A stretch of DNA of 64,000 bases, from positions 30,675,501-30,739,500 of the forward strand of contig NC_086182.1 of assembly GCF_023053635.1 (NCBI RefSeq), in the 5' to 3' direction. Below are positions 22,366-34,791 of this stretch, piece after piece (position 1 is the stretch's first letter; each line of letters starts with the position of its first letter). Position numbers and translations under genes: made by a program. The DNA is from Elgaria multicarinata webbii. Lineage: Eukaryota > Chordata > Lepidosauria > Squamata > Anguidae. Below the pieces are notes generated by a model that searched no databases, was not told the origin of the DNA, and saw only the letters and a program-made list of their open reading frames with translations.

Positions 22366-23248
22366 CACATCCAGATTGCTTTAAATTTGGGCATGAATGA
22401 ATTGCTTCAGTGAGGATGTGCCTCATGGTTCAGCATGTGCTGCTATTCCTCTATCAGCCTAAATCGCTGCCTGGCCTGTGCGCTTGTGTTGGAGCTCTGT
22501 GACTACGTAAGTGTAAAGACCCTGGAGGGAACGTTACTTGCCTTTCCCTGGACACTTTTGGCACTCCTAATTTGGACGTTGCAATAGTCAACCACGAGCA
22601 TACCTTGACTTGGTCTTACTATACAAGTACTTATGCTAACTTCGCTTTGATGCAGTTTTAGAATTATTCAGAAGAGAAGCCTAATTCCTCTTGCCAAAAA
22701 ACCAGACAAAACATCTGGATATCATCGGATCCAACCTGGAAGTGATCTATGCTTATCCAACCTTTTCTTCATCTGCTTGAGGAAGGAGTTCATATGCTGC
22801 TGGTGAGTATCTTCAGGTTAAGCAGCTTCTCCCAAAGTTTCAAACTAGAACTGCTTCCCTGACGTTCAAAACTATTGCTGCTTGTCCTTTCTCAGTGGAA
22901 AGGTAGGGTGAACAATCGAGCTATTCTCTATTTCTGTTCAGGGTGGCTGCGTTAACATTGGCTGCAATCTTATGTATTACTTCCTTGGAGTAACTCAGTG
23001 GTTCGGCTTCTGAGTAGACATGTATAGAATTGAACTGTAAGGAAGGGAGGGCAATAGGAGACCCCTCTGTAATAATGAGATTATAACCAGTAGGGGAGCT
23101 CTCTTGAACCGTGTTTAGGGCTTCTATTTATAGAAAGTGTTCAACCACACATTCAAAATTTCTACCAGACTCTCTAAAGTACCATGAATTTCCGACCTGT
23201 GTGAAAAGCAAACATGAGCAGCTCCATTTGTTGTAAGCACTTAAAAGT
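22366..23248. other. Intergenic between USP28 and CLDN25
   Basis: No gene seen. A degraded MITE (GGCTGCAATCTTATGTATTA ... TAGACATGTATAGAATTG) lies at about 22960-23035. Confidence 0.6.
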
Positions 23249-23254
23249 TTTATT
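23249..23254 (-). other. Possible CLDN25 polyA signal (AATAAA on minus strand)
   Basis: TTTATT on the plus strand gives AATAAA on the minus strand, about 450 bases beyond the CLDN25 stop. It is the nearest canonical signal I see on that side. Confidence 0.5.
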
Positions 23255-23707
23255 CCACAGGTATTGCCTGTGTTGACATTGGCAGTCGCTCTCTATCCTT
23301 TCAACAACAATTATTTCCAGTGAAAGGTGTGTTCTTAAGCCACAATAGTCCCATTAATGACACTGTGGAGGAAGGAGAAAAACCATTCTCGGACAGAAGG
23401 CTAAATCTGGATTCAGACACTATCGACACAAACTGTGCATGTCAAGCTTGTTACATTTTGAAAGAAAAAAATGCTTAGGATACATTCATGTTCTGTGTTC
23501 CTCAAGATACAGGCAGTGAACAGGACAAAATGTAATATGGCATCGTATAATCCTAGTTTGCCTCCTCTCTGACATAATTCCCCATTAAAGCACCATTTAA
23601 AGGAATTGAAACCATAAACCAGTGTCCAACCAGTCTGATATAAACTCTTCCATCCATCTCAAATCAATCTCTGCAACCTCGAGAGACCGAGATTGAGGTG
23701 GGGCCGC

Positions 23708-24394
23708 TCAGATCACAAGGTCTGCGTTTTTGGGTGGTGAATACGGATGACGCCTTGGCAACGTGACTGACGTCTGCATCCTTGGTTTACAGTAGACGGC
23801 TAACTGCTTGGGTGGCTCTTTGGCCTCTAGGAAACAGGCACAGATAAGAAGAAACCCGCCCAGGATGAGGAAAAAAGCAGCAAACCAGCCCAAGAATAAT
23901 GCTTCACCAAATTCCCACCTTGAGACAATCTCTGGCATAGTTTCGTCCAAGAATTCTTGCACGGTGGTGTAGGCGACCCAAGAGATGGGCACAAGGTTTG
24001 CCATTCCAGAAACACAGAAGAGAGTTCCACCAGCAATCCCAAAGTGCCTTTTGCGTCTTGGATTTTGGTCTCCTGTCTTCAGACACTTCAACGCCAAAAT
24101 GGAAAGCAAGAATGCAAGCAAACCCAGTCCATTTGCGGTCACCATTACAACCCTAGAGACCTTGAACTCCAAGGGCAGCGCCAGTAGAGAGGCCTGGCCT
24201 TTGCATTCCATTAGGCTTTCATCCTGAGTGACACAGACGTGCCAAAGCCCCATGCTCCTGGTTTCGAGTTCATTTAATTCCAACTGGAGGGTCTTCCAGA
24301 AAGGCACAACAGTTGTAACACATGACAAGACCCAACCGAAGAGTGAGAGGATGAATCCACCCAGCTGAACTCTAGTGCTGAGCTGCCAAGCCAT
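23708..24394 (-). CDS. CLDN25: Claudin 25, single-exon four-span membrane protein
   Basis: An intronless 228-residue frame on the minus strand. It has four hydrophobic segments (about residues 8-28, 77-98, 118-138, 160-182) and the claudin first-loop signature: a W, then GLWHVC, then a second C. Human CLDN25 is of almost the same length, begins MAW, and shares LELNE, PVSWVA(H/Y)-like, RWEFG and a C-terminal LVI. The final NADLVI would serve as a PDZ-binding tail. I chose the ATG at 24394-24392 because it matches MAWS of the human protein and has A at -3 and G at +4; a longer in-frame reading would have to begin at GTG. The position between USP28 and ZW10, opposite to both, supports orthology. 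CLDN25 is a poorly characterised claudin. Confidence 0.95.
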   Translation of the reverse strand: MAWQLSTRVQLGGFILSLFGWVLSCVTTVVPFWKTLQLELNELETRSMGLWHVCVTQDESLMECKGQASLLALPLEFKVSRVVMVTANGLGLLAFLLSILALKCLKTGDQNPRRKRHFGIAGGTLFCVSGMANLVPISWVAYTTVQEFLDETMPEIVSRWEFGEALFLGWFAAFFLILGGFLLICACFLEAKEPPKQLAVYCKPRMQTSVTLPRRHPYSPPKNADLVI

Positions 24395-25524
24395 ATTCGG
24401 ACACTTCACCCGTATAAACCAGAGGTCTTGTTCTCAAGATGAACTTGGTGCTTGTGGTGAGCTTGGACAGAAGTGCTCCTGCAGCTTTCTTCAGTGTCCA
24501 CAGTATGCTGCAGGATGGGCAGGTCTCAATGGAACAGATCTGATTGGGCACTAGTTTTTAAAGGAACAGTGCAGGGGCGGGTGTGGGTGTGGAGGAGAGA
24601 AGGAATTGAAGCAGATAGCACTAATTCCTGGGTGTGGCTGAGATCCTTTCTCAGGTCTGTTTGGTTTGATGTTGGTTTGTTTTTTTAAAACACTAATCCT
24701 CCGTTTATAGGAAAGCAGAAATTTTATAAAATTGCTGTAGCCAACTGAACCCTTTCTAGTAGATGGACATGAACGTTTGCAGCACATTTTGCAAACAGAT
24801 CCACCAAAACGTGGCAGAAAGAGACTGTCAGCTTGGCAATTCGCCTTGTCGTATTGAATCCCAATACATAGCCTGTTGAATTCTCACACACCGTTCTTCT
24901 TAATTCAGAATCATCCGTCCACTTTGCCCCCAGGGATAACTCATTCATATGAGGGATAGAAAATGCAATGAGCTGGTAACTAGAAGGGTAAAACTGCACT
25001 GTGCCCTTTCCTTAAGAACAGAAGAATGCTGTGGGCTGAACCAAACCATAGCTGGCAAAATCTGAGGCTCTGAAGAGAGATGCTGACTGGGCTGTGTGTG
25101 TGTTTTAAGGGGGAGGAGCATAAAAATGGAAGAATTCTGCTTCTTGGGTTGCAGTATTATTTTTGACATGCCATGAAACAATATCCTTGGATGAGAAATG
25201 CCGACAAAGCTGCAAGAAACCTCTAGAAACGGATTTGAATGAGTCTTGCTGCACAATGAGAGTTGTCCTGTTGTTTTCCCTTCTGCCTTTCCATGCTTAG
25301 ATTTTCAAACCAATGACAAATGTCTAGCTTTTGGGGACTTTGTTTCATCCTCTATTGGGGGGTTATTGACTCTATCTCTTAACTGAACTGTCTGCTTTCT
25401 TATCAAGTAAGATGTTAGGGGTCAAGGCTGCGAAATTTCTGCATCTTCCAAACGCCCAGTTTTTTAGCCTAAACTAAGCATTGCCTGCTCTGTGTCGTCA
25501 GGGCTCAACCCGGCGATATGTAGG
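24395..25524. other. Upstream region of CLDN25, no further gene
   Basis: About 1.1 kb without recognised repeats and so possibly holding CLDN25 regulatory sequence. No core promoter motif stands out. Confidence 0.5.
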
Positions 25525-25880
25525 TTTTAGACGTTTACTTCTTGGGAGGAGAATGACAAATCTTGATAAAATAGTTAAGAGCAGAGACACGACACTGACA
25601 ACAAAAGTCCGCATAGTTAAAGCAATGGTGTTCCCCGTAGTAACCTATGGCTGCGAGAGAAGACAGGATACCCTGGAGAAGAGGCTGATGCTAGGGAAAG
25701 TGGAAGGGAAAAGGAAGAGGGGCCGACCAAGGGCAAGATGGATGGATGATATTCTGGAGGTGACAGACTTGACCTTGGGGGAGCTAGGGGTGGCGACAGC
25801 TGACAGAAAGCTCTGGCGTGGGCTGGTTCATGAAGTCACGAAGAGTCGGAAGCAACTGAACGAATAAAAACAACAAAAAG
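25525..25880 (+). mobile_element. Bov-B LINE 3' end with internal deletion
   Basis: Same sequence as the 2593 copy ([20 protein letters not shown] ... KSRKQLNE) but about 190 bases are missing between TYGCE and RRQDTLEKR. The frame happens to stay open across the deletion. Confidence 0.9.
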
Positions 25881-28799
25881 GGAAAGAAAACCTTTGAGCA
25901 TGTATGGAGTGAATCTCTTTCTCAGTGGAGTAACTTCAAATAAATACAAATAAGTAATGTAATTATGTAATGCAGCAGCTCGCAGTGAATCTCTCCTGTG
26001 AACCAGGGCGTTCTGTAGACCACCAAATCTTATGCCAGAATTAGCTCTTTAAGGTGTCACAAGACTCTTCATTGTTTTTTCCAGTTCCTGGACTACTTCA
26101 GACCAAAATATGCATTGTTTATGTAAAGCCTTCCTAACCTCACCTTTGTTATATAAATGAATTTAGAAGCAATTAAGCTTCATTTTACTGAACTGAGAAT
26201 CAATCAAGAAGTAAACTGAAAAGGAGAGTAAGATTTAAAATGCACTACAGTAACGAAGTTTAAGTACCAGTGATATATCTTCAGTTTGGTAAACCCTGGA
26301 TACCAGTCTAGCTCAGGGTGGTGGGTGGTGGGTGGGAATGGGCTGGGGTCTCAGCCCCCGCAAGGATCTACACGTCCCCCTCCTTTGCAAAAATGCCTGC
26401 AGATTAAGCCTGTGTTTGTCCTTCACACCCCAAATGTAAATTAGGATTGCAGTTTACCTGAACTCTGGCAGTAAGTGACTAAGCGATTAGAACCTCTTGT
26501 ATGTATTAATAAACCTCGAGCCATTTACAACATGGGCTAAACAGTTATTTATAACCAATAGGTTAGCCCTTGCTATTTTTAGCCTGCCTTTATATATGGA
26601 GCCCGGTTTAAATGTAGTCTGCGCTGTAGCTTTTTTTTCGTTCTTCTCTTCCTGTCGCCTGGATTGAGAATATTGCCTGGGCCCTGCAGCGATTTATAAT
26701 TCCTTTGGTAACGTCACTGCCTCCTAGCCAGGTATAGAATTTTCCCTCAAGCTCCAGGAGACTCAAAATGTGGCCCTGCCTTTCTTTACTGGGAGTTGAT
26801 TTTGGTTTCCTAGCGGCAAACGGTGGCTTTATCGGGGAAAAGGATGAGCGCTGATGTGGCTTCTGTTCAGGAGGAAATCCCAATTAGAGTCGGGGAATCC
26901 CTTCCAATCCCTGCTCAGGAAGCAAGATATTAAGGTGGCCCCGGATACATCATCAAGTCTTGCATGCCTCCTAGACAGAAATGACAGCTCAAGTCTTTCT
27001 TTGGTGTCTTGAGGCGGCAGAAGTGAAGTCCATTCCTTCCATCTCATGGTGACGAACATATATTACATTCAGTAGCAGACATTACTCCCTTGTTCAACAG
27101 TGCCCTCAAGTCTGCCACCTTCTGTTTAGGGGAGTCAGCAGACTACGACAAAAGGCTCAGTTTATGCCAGCTACTATCAGGATTCATGAAAGTGAAGGCT
27201 TCTCTTTCTATAGCATGGATAGCCATTCAGGTGGCCACTGTGGGTACTTCCTTGTTTGGGGAATTAGCCCATTTTTGTCATCCAAAGTGACCTGCAGGAT
27301 GTCCTGAAAACATCTGTAAACTAAGTGAATGAGTAGGATGTAGACATGTTAGGAACTCACAGAAGTCCCATCTCCAGCTGTCTTCTGAAAGGCGAGACTT
27401 TCCTCTTGTGAAGCGACCCTTTCACAACGCTTTCACCACATTACACAGCCTTGTTGCTGAGTTTTCTCTTCTGGTACTGTACTTTCTCCTCTTTCATGCC
27501 TGAGCCATGTGCACATCAACTCCTAGTGCCTTCCTAAGCAGGTGTAAATTTAGACCGTTAATCTCTCCGCTTGGTTGGTGCTGTTCAGCCCCTTTCGAGG
27601 TGGGGAAAATGAAGCTCAGACAGGGAAAATGGAACCTCCATGTGGTTCTCAGGAGTAGAAATCCAGAAGCCTTTTCTCTTAAGCTTGTATCATTGAGCTT
27701 TTATCCCTGTCTTTCCATTGCCATATAAATCTAGTTAATTTGTCTGCATTTCCTGTGTCCTACACAACGCACAGTGGAGCTACGTCCCTTGGAAAGTTAG
27801 CGCGAACATTGGCAGATGTGGGGAGGGGACGGTAATGTGGACCCTTCTCCCCACACACCGTCCACCATGTGCTTCCCTCTCTGGGACCAGAAGCTCTGAG
27901 AGATTAACCCTGTAGGCCCCAGCGTCTCCTGGCTAGCATCTTCCCTCCTTGCCCAGGCCTCTCTGATTAAATCATCTTGAGGTAATTCTGCGTGTCATTG
28001 AGACAGATTAACGGGTGACCTTCTTCTCCCGGGACAGGATTGGAAGGCGGCCGCCTGACTCTCTCCATCTCCCCCACGAGCGTCGAAGGCACAAATTGGG
28101 AAAGAAGGATTTTGTCTCCTCCATAACGGATGGGAACTTGCCGGGAAGTACAATGAATCCCAAGGGGAAGGCCTGGCCTTGAGCCTAGCCAGAGGGGCTT
28201 TACGCTGTCGGGGAGAAGGCCGGCAGAAGCGACGGTGGGGGGGGGGAGCAGAGGGATTTGCTGCGGCTTTGGGGCACGCCGGGCCTGGCCCTTGCAGCAC
28301 TGTCCACTGAAGAGATGAGGTAGGTGTACCCCTTTTCAAAGGCTGCGGGTGCAAAGGTCTTGCAACTGCTCTCCTCCCTCAACTCTGATTTTAGCTAAAG
28401 TCAATTGAGAGATTTGGGGCCAAAGTGACAATTCTGTATTTGCGGCTTTTTCCCTGAGCTTCTTCAATCTAGACCAGGGCTGTCTAAGAATACAGACATA
28501 GATAGATGTATTCTGCATTCCCCTAAGTGCGGAATACCTCTCCCAATCTCCTCTCCCAGTCTATGGGTGGGCTGGCAATTGTCTCGGTGCAGAATTCAAG
28601 GTGTCTGTAGCTGCCTTGTACCAGGCGTGTTATTTAGGAAGGGAGGGGAGGGTGTACTCCGCTCCCCAGTGTTTCAGGCCACATGTAAATAATTCCTTGG
28701 GGTCTCTTCTATTTCTGGTTATTGTGAGATAGTTGTTTTAATAAGACAAAACCCCACTCCAAATACTCTGACAACCTAGTGCTATTTTGCAATCTGGTC
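25881..28799. other. Intergenic, no gene recognised
   Basis: Nearly 3 kb of largely unique-looking sequence. 27,990-28,380 is GC-richer with a run of G at 28237, but has no open frame of conserved appearance. Confidence 0.55.
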
Positions 28800-28868
28800 T
28801 TAGAATCATAGAATTGCAGAGTTGGAAGGGGCCTACAAGGCCATCGAGTCCAACCCCTGTCTTGAAGG
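28800..28868 (-). repeat. CR1 3' terminus fragment (minus)
   Basis: TAGAATCATAGAATTGCAGA then GGCCATCGAGTCCAACCCC; only the last 70 bases of the element. Confidence 0.85.
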
Positions 28869-28928
28869 CAGCTGCTTCCAGACAACACTTTTATTGCGTG
28901 ATCGCTCTGTCTCATTCACAGAATTATA

Positions 28929-28948
28929 GTGTGTGTGTGTGTGTGTGT
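28929..28948 (+). repeat. GT microsatellite
   Basis: About ten GT units. Confidence 0.9.
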
Positions 28949-29359
28949 CTCTGTGTGACCAAATAACATCATCTCCAATTTGTAGCTCTCCCGTGCTTTT
29001 TGCAGCACTCTTTCCATCTTTTTTTCCCTTTCTATAAAAAACCATTAAGGAGGGGAAGATCGAACAGCTGCACAATGCCTTTGGTTTGATTTGTCTTTCC
29101 ACCTGTATGTTACCTATATCCCAAGGGAAGGCTTTCTCCCTGGCTGTGATTCTCATCTCTAATCTCGCCCCCCCCCCATGTCCCACCCCCAAAATGGCAT
29201 CCCTGCCTGGTGCTGCCGGGTTTGCTGAACTGACTGAGGTATCAGTTCTTAGAGCTCAATATTCTTCTTTTGTGTTATTTCCCTACTGGTTCAGTGTACC
29301 AGAAAGCAAAAGAAACTCTCCCTCTTTTAACTCTGAACTTTAAGGCTCTCCTGAGGTTT

Positions 29360-29960
29360 TAAATAATAATAATAACAGCAGCAGCAACAACAACAACAAT
29401 AATAATAAATACTGATAATTTATTTCTTACCCGCCCCTCCCTTTGGATCGAGGCGGGGAACAACATTAGTACAATACAATATAAATCAGATACATAAAAT
29501 CAGTTAAAAGAGCAATATAATATCAAAATAACAATCAAGGCATCTTAAAATTCTTGGTTTAAAATTCATCTGGGTAGGCCTGCCAGAAGAGGCTAGTCCT
29601 TATAGCTGTCTTAAACTCGGAGAGAGAGTTAAGTTGACGAACCTCCTCCAGCAGGCCATTCCACAGTCTGGGAGCAGCAGAAGAAAAGGTCCTCTGGGTA
29701 ACAGTTTGGGCTGACGCCTAGTTTTGGCTGCTGAAGTAAGTTCTCCCCAGAGGACCTGAGTGTGAGGGGTGGATTGTACGGGAGAAGGCGATCCCGCAGG
29801 TAACCTGGACCCAAACCATGTAGGGCGTTAAAGGTAATGACCGGCTCTTTGTACTTCGCCCGGAAACAAATTGGCAGCCGGTGGAGTGATTTTAACGTTG
29901 GGGTAAGATGCTCACCCCTAGATGTACCAATGACCAACCTAGCTGCCAAGCATTGCCCTG
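29360..29960 (-). mobile_element. L2-clade LINE 3' end (minus)
   Basis: An (AATAATAAC)n tail, GGATCGAGGCGGGGAACAAC, and a minus frame with LKSLHRLPICFRAKYKEPVI and LHGLGPGYLRDRLLPYNPPL. Confidence 0.88.
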
Positions 29961-30134
29961 CCAACACTACCTGGTGACAATAGTGCCCTTCTGTCGTGTA
30001 TTTGTAAGACGCACCTCTGCTGTCCCCACACATCCTTGCCTGAAGCACAAAGCTGCATTGCTCGTTGCCAAAGGCCCTTCTCTGCTTCCGTGTATTAATC
30101 TTATCATAGCAATTGACCTTTTAAAACAATCTAT

Positions 30135-30215
30135 TAAGGGTGCAGTCCTATGCACACTTACATGGAGCAAATTCCACTGAACCTCTCTTGCTAAATCTGC
30201 ATAGGATTACTCTGC
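30135..30215. repeat. Degraded MITE (GGGTGCAGTCCTATGCACAC type)
   Basis: AAGGGTGCAGTCCTATGCAC and CTGCATAGGATTACTCTGC are complementary ends of the family also seen at 54429 and 57697. Confidence 0.6.
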
Positions 30216-30934
30216 AAGAGTGTTTAATAGATTATTTAGGCTGCCCTTTCCCCGTGCATACTTCCTCTTTCCTGGGAACAGGCCCCATCGACCTTCAGGG
30301 CAGGGGTGAGCAGACGTCAGGCTTGTGGGATCTGCTCAGTTTCTTGCTCGGAAATCCTGACATCCACCAGCCGACATCAAAGAATTCTGAGCCCAGGAAT
30401 TAGTTTTGAGCACCAGAACTGAACGGAGGTCACGGTCCTTCCACAAATTTTGCTGTGGATGGAGTCATTTTGTTGTTCCTGTCGTTAAAGTGTTGGAAGT
30501 ACGATAGCCTTGCAATTCTACTTCAAATCATCCATCAATCTGCCAGTCGATTCTGATCTACTTTCTGCCCCGCTCCTCTTTTCGGGGAGATATGTAGGAT
30601 TGTGTTGTAAATCCCACAATGCATCTGGTTGCACTTACTGTAGGGACAGGTGCTGCTCCTGCACAAGCTACGCTTGCTTTGTGGATGGGAAGCAGTGGGT
30701 GTGTAGGGAAGGAAAGAAAAAGACCACTAACAGGCATTTATTTGCAGGGGGATGTTTTTACATTTATGTACATGAATATTTGCACATACATGTATGCTGT
30801 GCATTCTTTGTTTCATTTCCACCATTTGTCCAAGGAGCTCAAGGGGGGATACACCGTCCCATCCCAGTTTATCCTCCCAACAGCCTTGTAAGGTAGGTTA
30901 GGCTAAGCGGAAATGACTGGCCCAAAGTCAGCCA

Positions 30935-31408
30935 GAGCGGATCTACACAGAGTCATGAAGGCGTCCTGAAGGCGCTTGCGTGCGCCTCCAGGGCGCCCCG
31001 AAACTCTTTGTGTAGATCCTGCCTACATACCTGGCCAGAAGAGGAGGAGGAGGAGGAGGAGGAGGAGGAGGAGGCGGCAGCCCCGCATCGCCCCTCACGG
31101 GGATGGGGCGAAAAGTTCCCGGCCTCGGCGGCTTCACTGGGGAGTCCTTGCCGTCCCCCCGCCTTCTTCCGCCGAGCTCTCCAACCCGGGTGGCTCTTTC
31201 GCCGGCAGCAGGAGGCCGGCGGGGAGGTGGGCGACGGCCTCCTGCTGCCGGCGAAGGAGGTGGGCGAAGGGGCGATGCAGGGCCACCGCCGCCGCCTCCT
31301 CCTCCTCCGCCTCTTCTGGCCAGGTATGTAGGCAGGATCTACACAAAGAGTTTCGGGGCGCCCTGGAGGCGCACACAAGCGCCTTCACGACTCTGTGTAG
31401 ATCCGCTC
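30935..31408. mobile_element. Long-inverted-repeat foldback element, copy 1 (3-bp target duplication CCA)
   Basis: Ends GAGCGGATCTACACAGAGTC / GACTCTGTGTAGATCCGCTC are exact complements. Arms continue inward through GGGCGCCCCGAAACTC and a GAG-rich tract. The element is 474 bp, flanked by CCA at 30932 and 31409. There is no transposase. Confidence 0.88.
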
Positions 31409-32280
31409 CCAGTGAGCTTCATGAATGAGAGTAGGGATCTGAGCTGGAGTAAGGATCTGAACTGGAGGCTGGGAGCAGGGATCTGAATTGGAGTTGCCCC
31501 CGCTGTTGTCTACCCCTCTCATCACCACACCGCACAAGCAGAAAGGCGCACCTACTTCCCACTTGGGTATTTAGCAATAGACTTGGGAAAGGCTGGAAAC
31601 CAACCCGAAGGATTCTCGTGTGCCTGCGTGCTTGCTAACTGAGTGTTAATATTGCCTCTCTAAAAGGCAGAATTGGGGGGCAGCCTCTTTACCAGGAATG
31701 GGGGCCAGAAAATGAGGGTGATCCCTGTTAAATCGGGATGGTTTGGAGCATGCTGCTTAAGTTGGTTACATCTGCTCAGGTTAACTTGGGATAGGAAGGG
31801 AGGGCAGAAAGTTCTTGCAGTGGTTGCTGCGAGGCTTCTCCTGCCTTCGGCCTGGACTTCTTATCTGCAGGCTGCCCTCTGCTCCCTCCCCTTCATCTCC
31901 CAGCCCAGGCCACTTCTCAGAAAAGCTACCCTTCCTGCCTGGGGGCCTTTGTGTTGTTGCCCTTGGCTGATGCCTGCTCTCGCGGCCAACTCCCAGAGCT
32001 CTCTTGCATCCCGTGCGCTGCCGGAAGAAGGGCAAATTGCTTGGAAAGAGGCAAAATTTGAATTGTCGGCCAGCTTTTGCAGTCCCTCCCCCACCGTTCA
32101 CTATAAATTATTGTCATGATTTGGCAGGAGGGACCCTGAGAGAGGAGAACCTCATACCAGTCGCAGGAAGGCCAAGAAGGCCAAAGCACTCCTGTCCTGA
32201 TGAGAACAAGGGCAGCAGTTGGCTTTAAACTAGGGGGGTTCAATCGCTTTCTCCCTGTTGGCCAAATTCCATTTTGGAGA
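31409..32280. other. Intergenic, nothing recognised
   Basis: No repeat end, conserved frame or splice-bounded exon is evident. Confidence 0.55.
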
Positions 32281-32865
32281 AGAACCCAAGAAAGTGCCAT
32301 GCTGGATCAGACCAAGGGTCCATCTAGTCCAGCATTCAGTTCACACAGTGGCCAACCAGCTGTTGACCAGGAACCCACAAGCAGGACATGAGTGCAACAG
32401 CACCCTCCCACCCATGTTCCCCAGCAACTGGTATATATATAGGCTTACTGCTTCTGATTCTGGAGGCAGCACAGAGCCATCAGGGCTAGTAGCCCTTGAT
32501 AGCCTTCTCCTCCAGGAATTTATCTAACCCCCTTTTAACGCCATTCAAATTGGTGGCCATCGCTACATCTTCTGGTGGCAAATTCCATAGTTTAACTATG
32601 TGCTGTGTGAAGAAGTCCTCCCTTTGATCTGTCCTGAATCTCCCACCAGGTAGCTCCATGGGGGACCCTGGGTTCTAGTATTATGAAAGAGGGAGAAAAA
32701 TGATTCCCTATCCACCTTCTCCACACCATGCATCATTTTGTACACTTCTATCAGGTCTCTCCTTAGCCTCCTTTTTTCCAAGCTAAACAATCCCAGCTGT
32801 TTCAGCGTTCCCTCATAGAGGAGATGCTCCAGCCCCTTGGTCTTTTTAGGTGCCTTTTTCTGCAG
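32281..32865 (-). mobile_element. CR1-group LINE 3' end (minus)
   Basis: The minus frame contains LKQLGLFSLEKRRLRRDLIE then VYKMMHGVEKVD, the CR1-type C-terminal region. The 3' part reads CATGCTGGATCAGACCAAGG on the plus strand. It is a different subfamily from the 17863 and 33497 copies. Confidence 0.88.
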
Positions 32866-32941
32866 ATAAGCTCTCGGGGGGCACATTCCTAAGGCAAAAA
32901 GAGGCAGGGCCAAATTACCAGCGTAGATTAGCTTAAAACTG

Positions 32942-33189
32942 GGGGGATTCCACACGTACTGAGGGCGCTTCCATGCATCCCCAGTGTGACCCCAAAACGA
33001 TCGTGTAACTTGCCTGGCGAAGAGACGAGGAAGAGGCGTCCTTACCACCGCCACCCAGCAAGGAGGTAGGTGGGTGGCAGCGGCAAGGACACCTCTTCCT
33101 CGTCTCTTCGCCAGGCAAGTTACACGATCGCTTTGGGTTCGCACTGGGGGCGCATGGAAGCGCCCTCAGTACGACGTGTGGAATCCCCC
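32942..33189. mobile_element. Long-inverted-repeat foldback element, copy 6, short form (3-bp duplication CTG)
   Basis: GGGGGATTCCACACGTACTG / CGTGTGGAATCCCCC, 248 bp, flanks CTG at 32939 and 33190. Inner arms GCGAAGAGACGAGGAAGAGG / CCTCTTCCTCGTCTCTTCGC are exact complements. Confidence 0.85.
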
Positions 33190-33496
33190 CTGTTACCGAC
33201 AGTAACATACACAGTTGAGGGTATGCAAAATGTGAGAAACCACCAAATCAGCATTAGGGAGAAATGGGGGGCGGGGGCATCTAAGGAATCCTGGACTGCT
33301 GGATTTGGCCCATATATCTGAGTTAAACATTTAAACTCAGTTCCAAGTTGGCCTAGAAACCACACTCCAGGCGTGCATGGGGTGACATAGGTTGGTTAGT
33401 AAAAAGCCGTGCATAAGGTTTTGTTTTTAAACTCCTCCGTCTGTCCCAGGGATGACTCACTCATCGTATTTTCTGGGGAGTTGAAATTAAGACCCA

Positions 33497-33765
33497 CCGT
33501 AGAATCATAGAATAGCAGAGTTGGAAGGGGCCTACAAGGCCATCGAGTCCAACCCCCTGCTCAATGCAGGAATCCACCCTAAAGCATCCCTGACAGATGG
33601 TTGTCCGCCAGCTGCCTCTTGAAGGCCTCTAGTGTGGGAGAGCCACAACCTCCCTAGGTAACTGATTCCATTGTCGTACTGCTCTAACAGTCAGGAAGTT
33701 TTTCCTGATGTCCAGCTGGAATCTGGCTTCCTTTAATTTGAGTCCATTATTCCATGTTTTGTAGA
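33497..33765 (-). mobile_element. CR1 LINE 3' end (minus)
   Basis: TAGAATCATAGAATAGCAGA ... ATCCCTGACAGATGGTTGTC ... AGGAAGTTTTTCCTGATGTC, nearly the same as the 17863 copy and therefore recent. Confidence 0.92.
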
Positions 33766-34746
33766 CTCCAGTACATCAGAGATGGGGATTGGCAAATGGC
33801 TGTAACAAACCCATTGGCAATGGCTAGCAGTCTACTTGGCTTCCATGATGCCTTGCAGGAACCTGATGGCAGAGCATGGTGGTGGTGGGCAGTTAGAGCA
33901 TTGTTGGTCCTGGATAGACAAGGGCGCCAGAACGATGTGATCCACCGGGCCCCCCACCACCATCTGAGAGGAGCTGCCTCGAAATTCTTACCACTTACGT
34001 ATTTTTAGCTTTAAAATACGTGCGAACGCATATCCTGTGTCTGGCCATTTTCTGAGGCCGTCCAAATATGTACTTGATGCTGAAAACTTGACTTTGTAGC
34101 TGTGTGCAAGGACCAGTTTAGTAAAGGTGCATTGAGATTTCGGTGTGAAGTGTCTTTATATTGTAAAGCACTCTGTAGGTGACGGTGCTGATGAGTCGTT
34201 CTGAGGGCCAGATCCGGAGTCTTTCTCACTGCTGGCCATCAGGAGCCTGAAGGTCCCCACCCTGTTGCTCCTCAGGGCCTAACCGCCGTCCTAGTGTTTA
34301 CATGGGAGTGCATCTTTCAAGAGAATGTAATCGCCGCCCCACCAGGACTTCTTGCGGCGTTACATCCTGGAGTTTTAACTACTGAAGGTTTCCAGGAACC
34401 CGGCCTTTCGTAACAGCTGTGCCAGTGAGGATTACACCAAGAACAGCTGAGCCGCCCGGGGAAGCGAGAGAATGCCCCAAAGCCGATTGGTGAAGACGAG
34501 CTGGGTTTCCCTTCTCCTTCCTCCTCTGGGTGGATTTGAAACACAACCCTGAAACAATCCGTTCAAAAGGAGGACAGTCAAGAGACGGGGTTGGCCGGGG
34601 TTGAAACTCTTCCATATCCTGGAGGGGGTTGAGCTCGTACAAGCTGCCAGGCCCCATTTCCTTCTCTATGGGCCTGGTATTTTCAAGGCTGCAGATGTCT
34701 GGGGGAGAGGTCCTTACCCGTCAAATACCTGTATGAGCTGTCGGGA

Positions 34747-34791
<45 letters not shown>

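Noticed and set aside
24395-24409. Longer CLDN25 start giving MKCPN before MAWQ
   Set aside because: The upstream codon is GTG; the ATG at 24394 has a strong context and matches the human MAWS start.
27995-28382. CpG island or gene start
   Set aside because: Moderately GC-rich but not CpG-dense, with no conserved frame or splice-bounded exon following on either strand.
30953-31428. Arginine-, glutamate- and serine-rich open frames on both strands
   Set aside because: They lie inside the GC-rich foldback element and mirror each other across its arms; they are products of the GAG/CTC tracts, as are the similar frames at 37199-37733, 43557-44199, 45392-45860 and 52875-53461.
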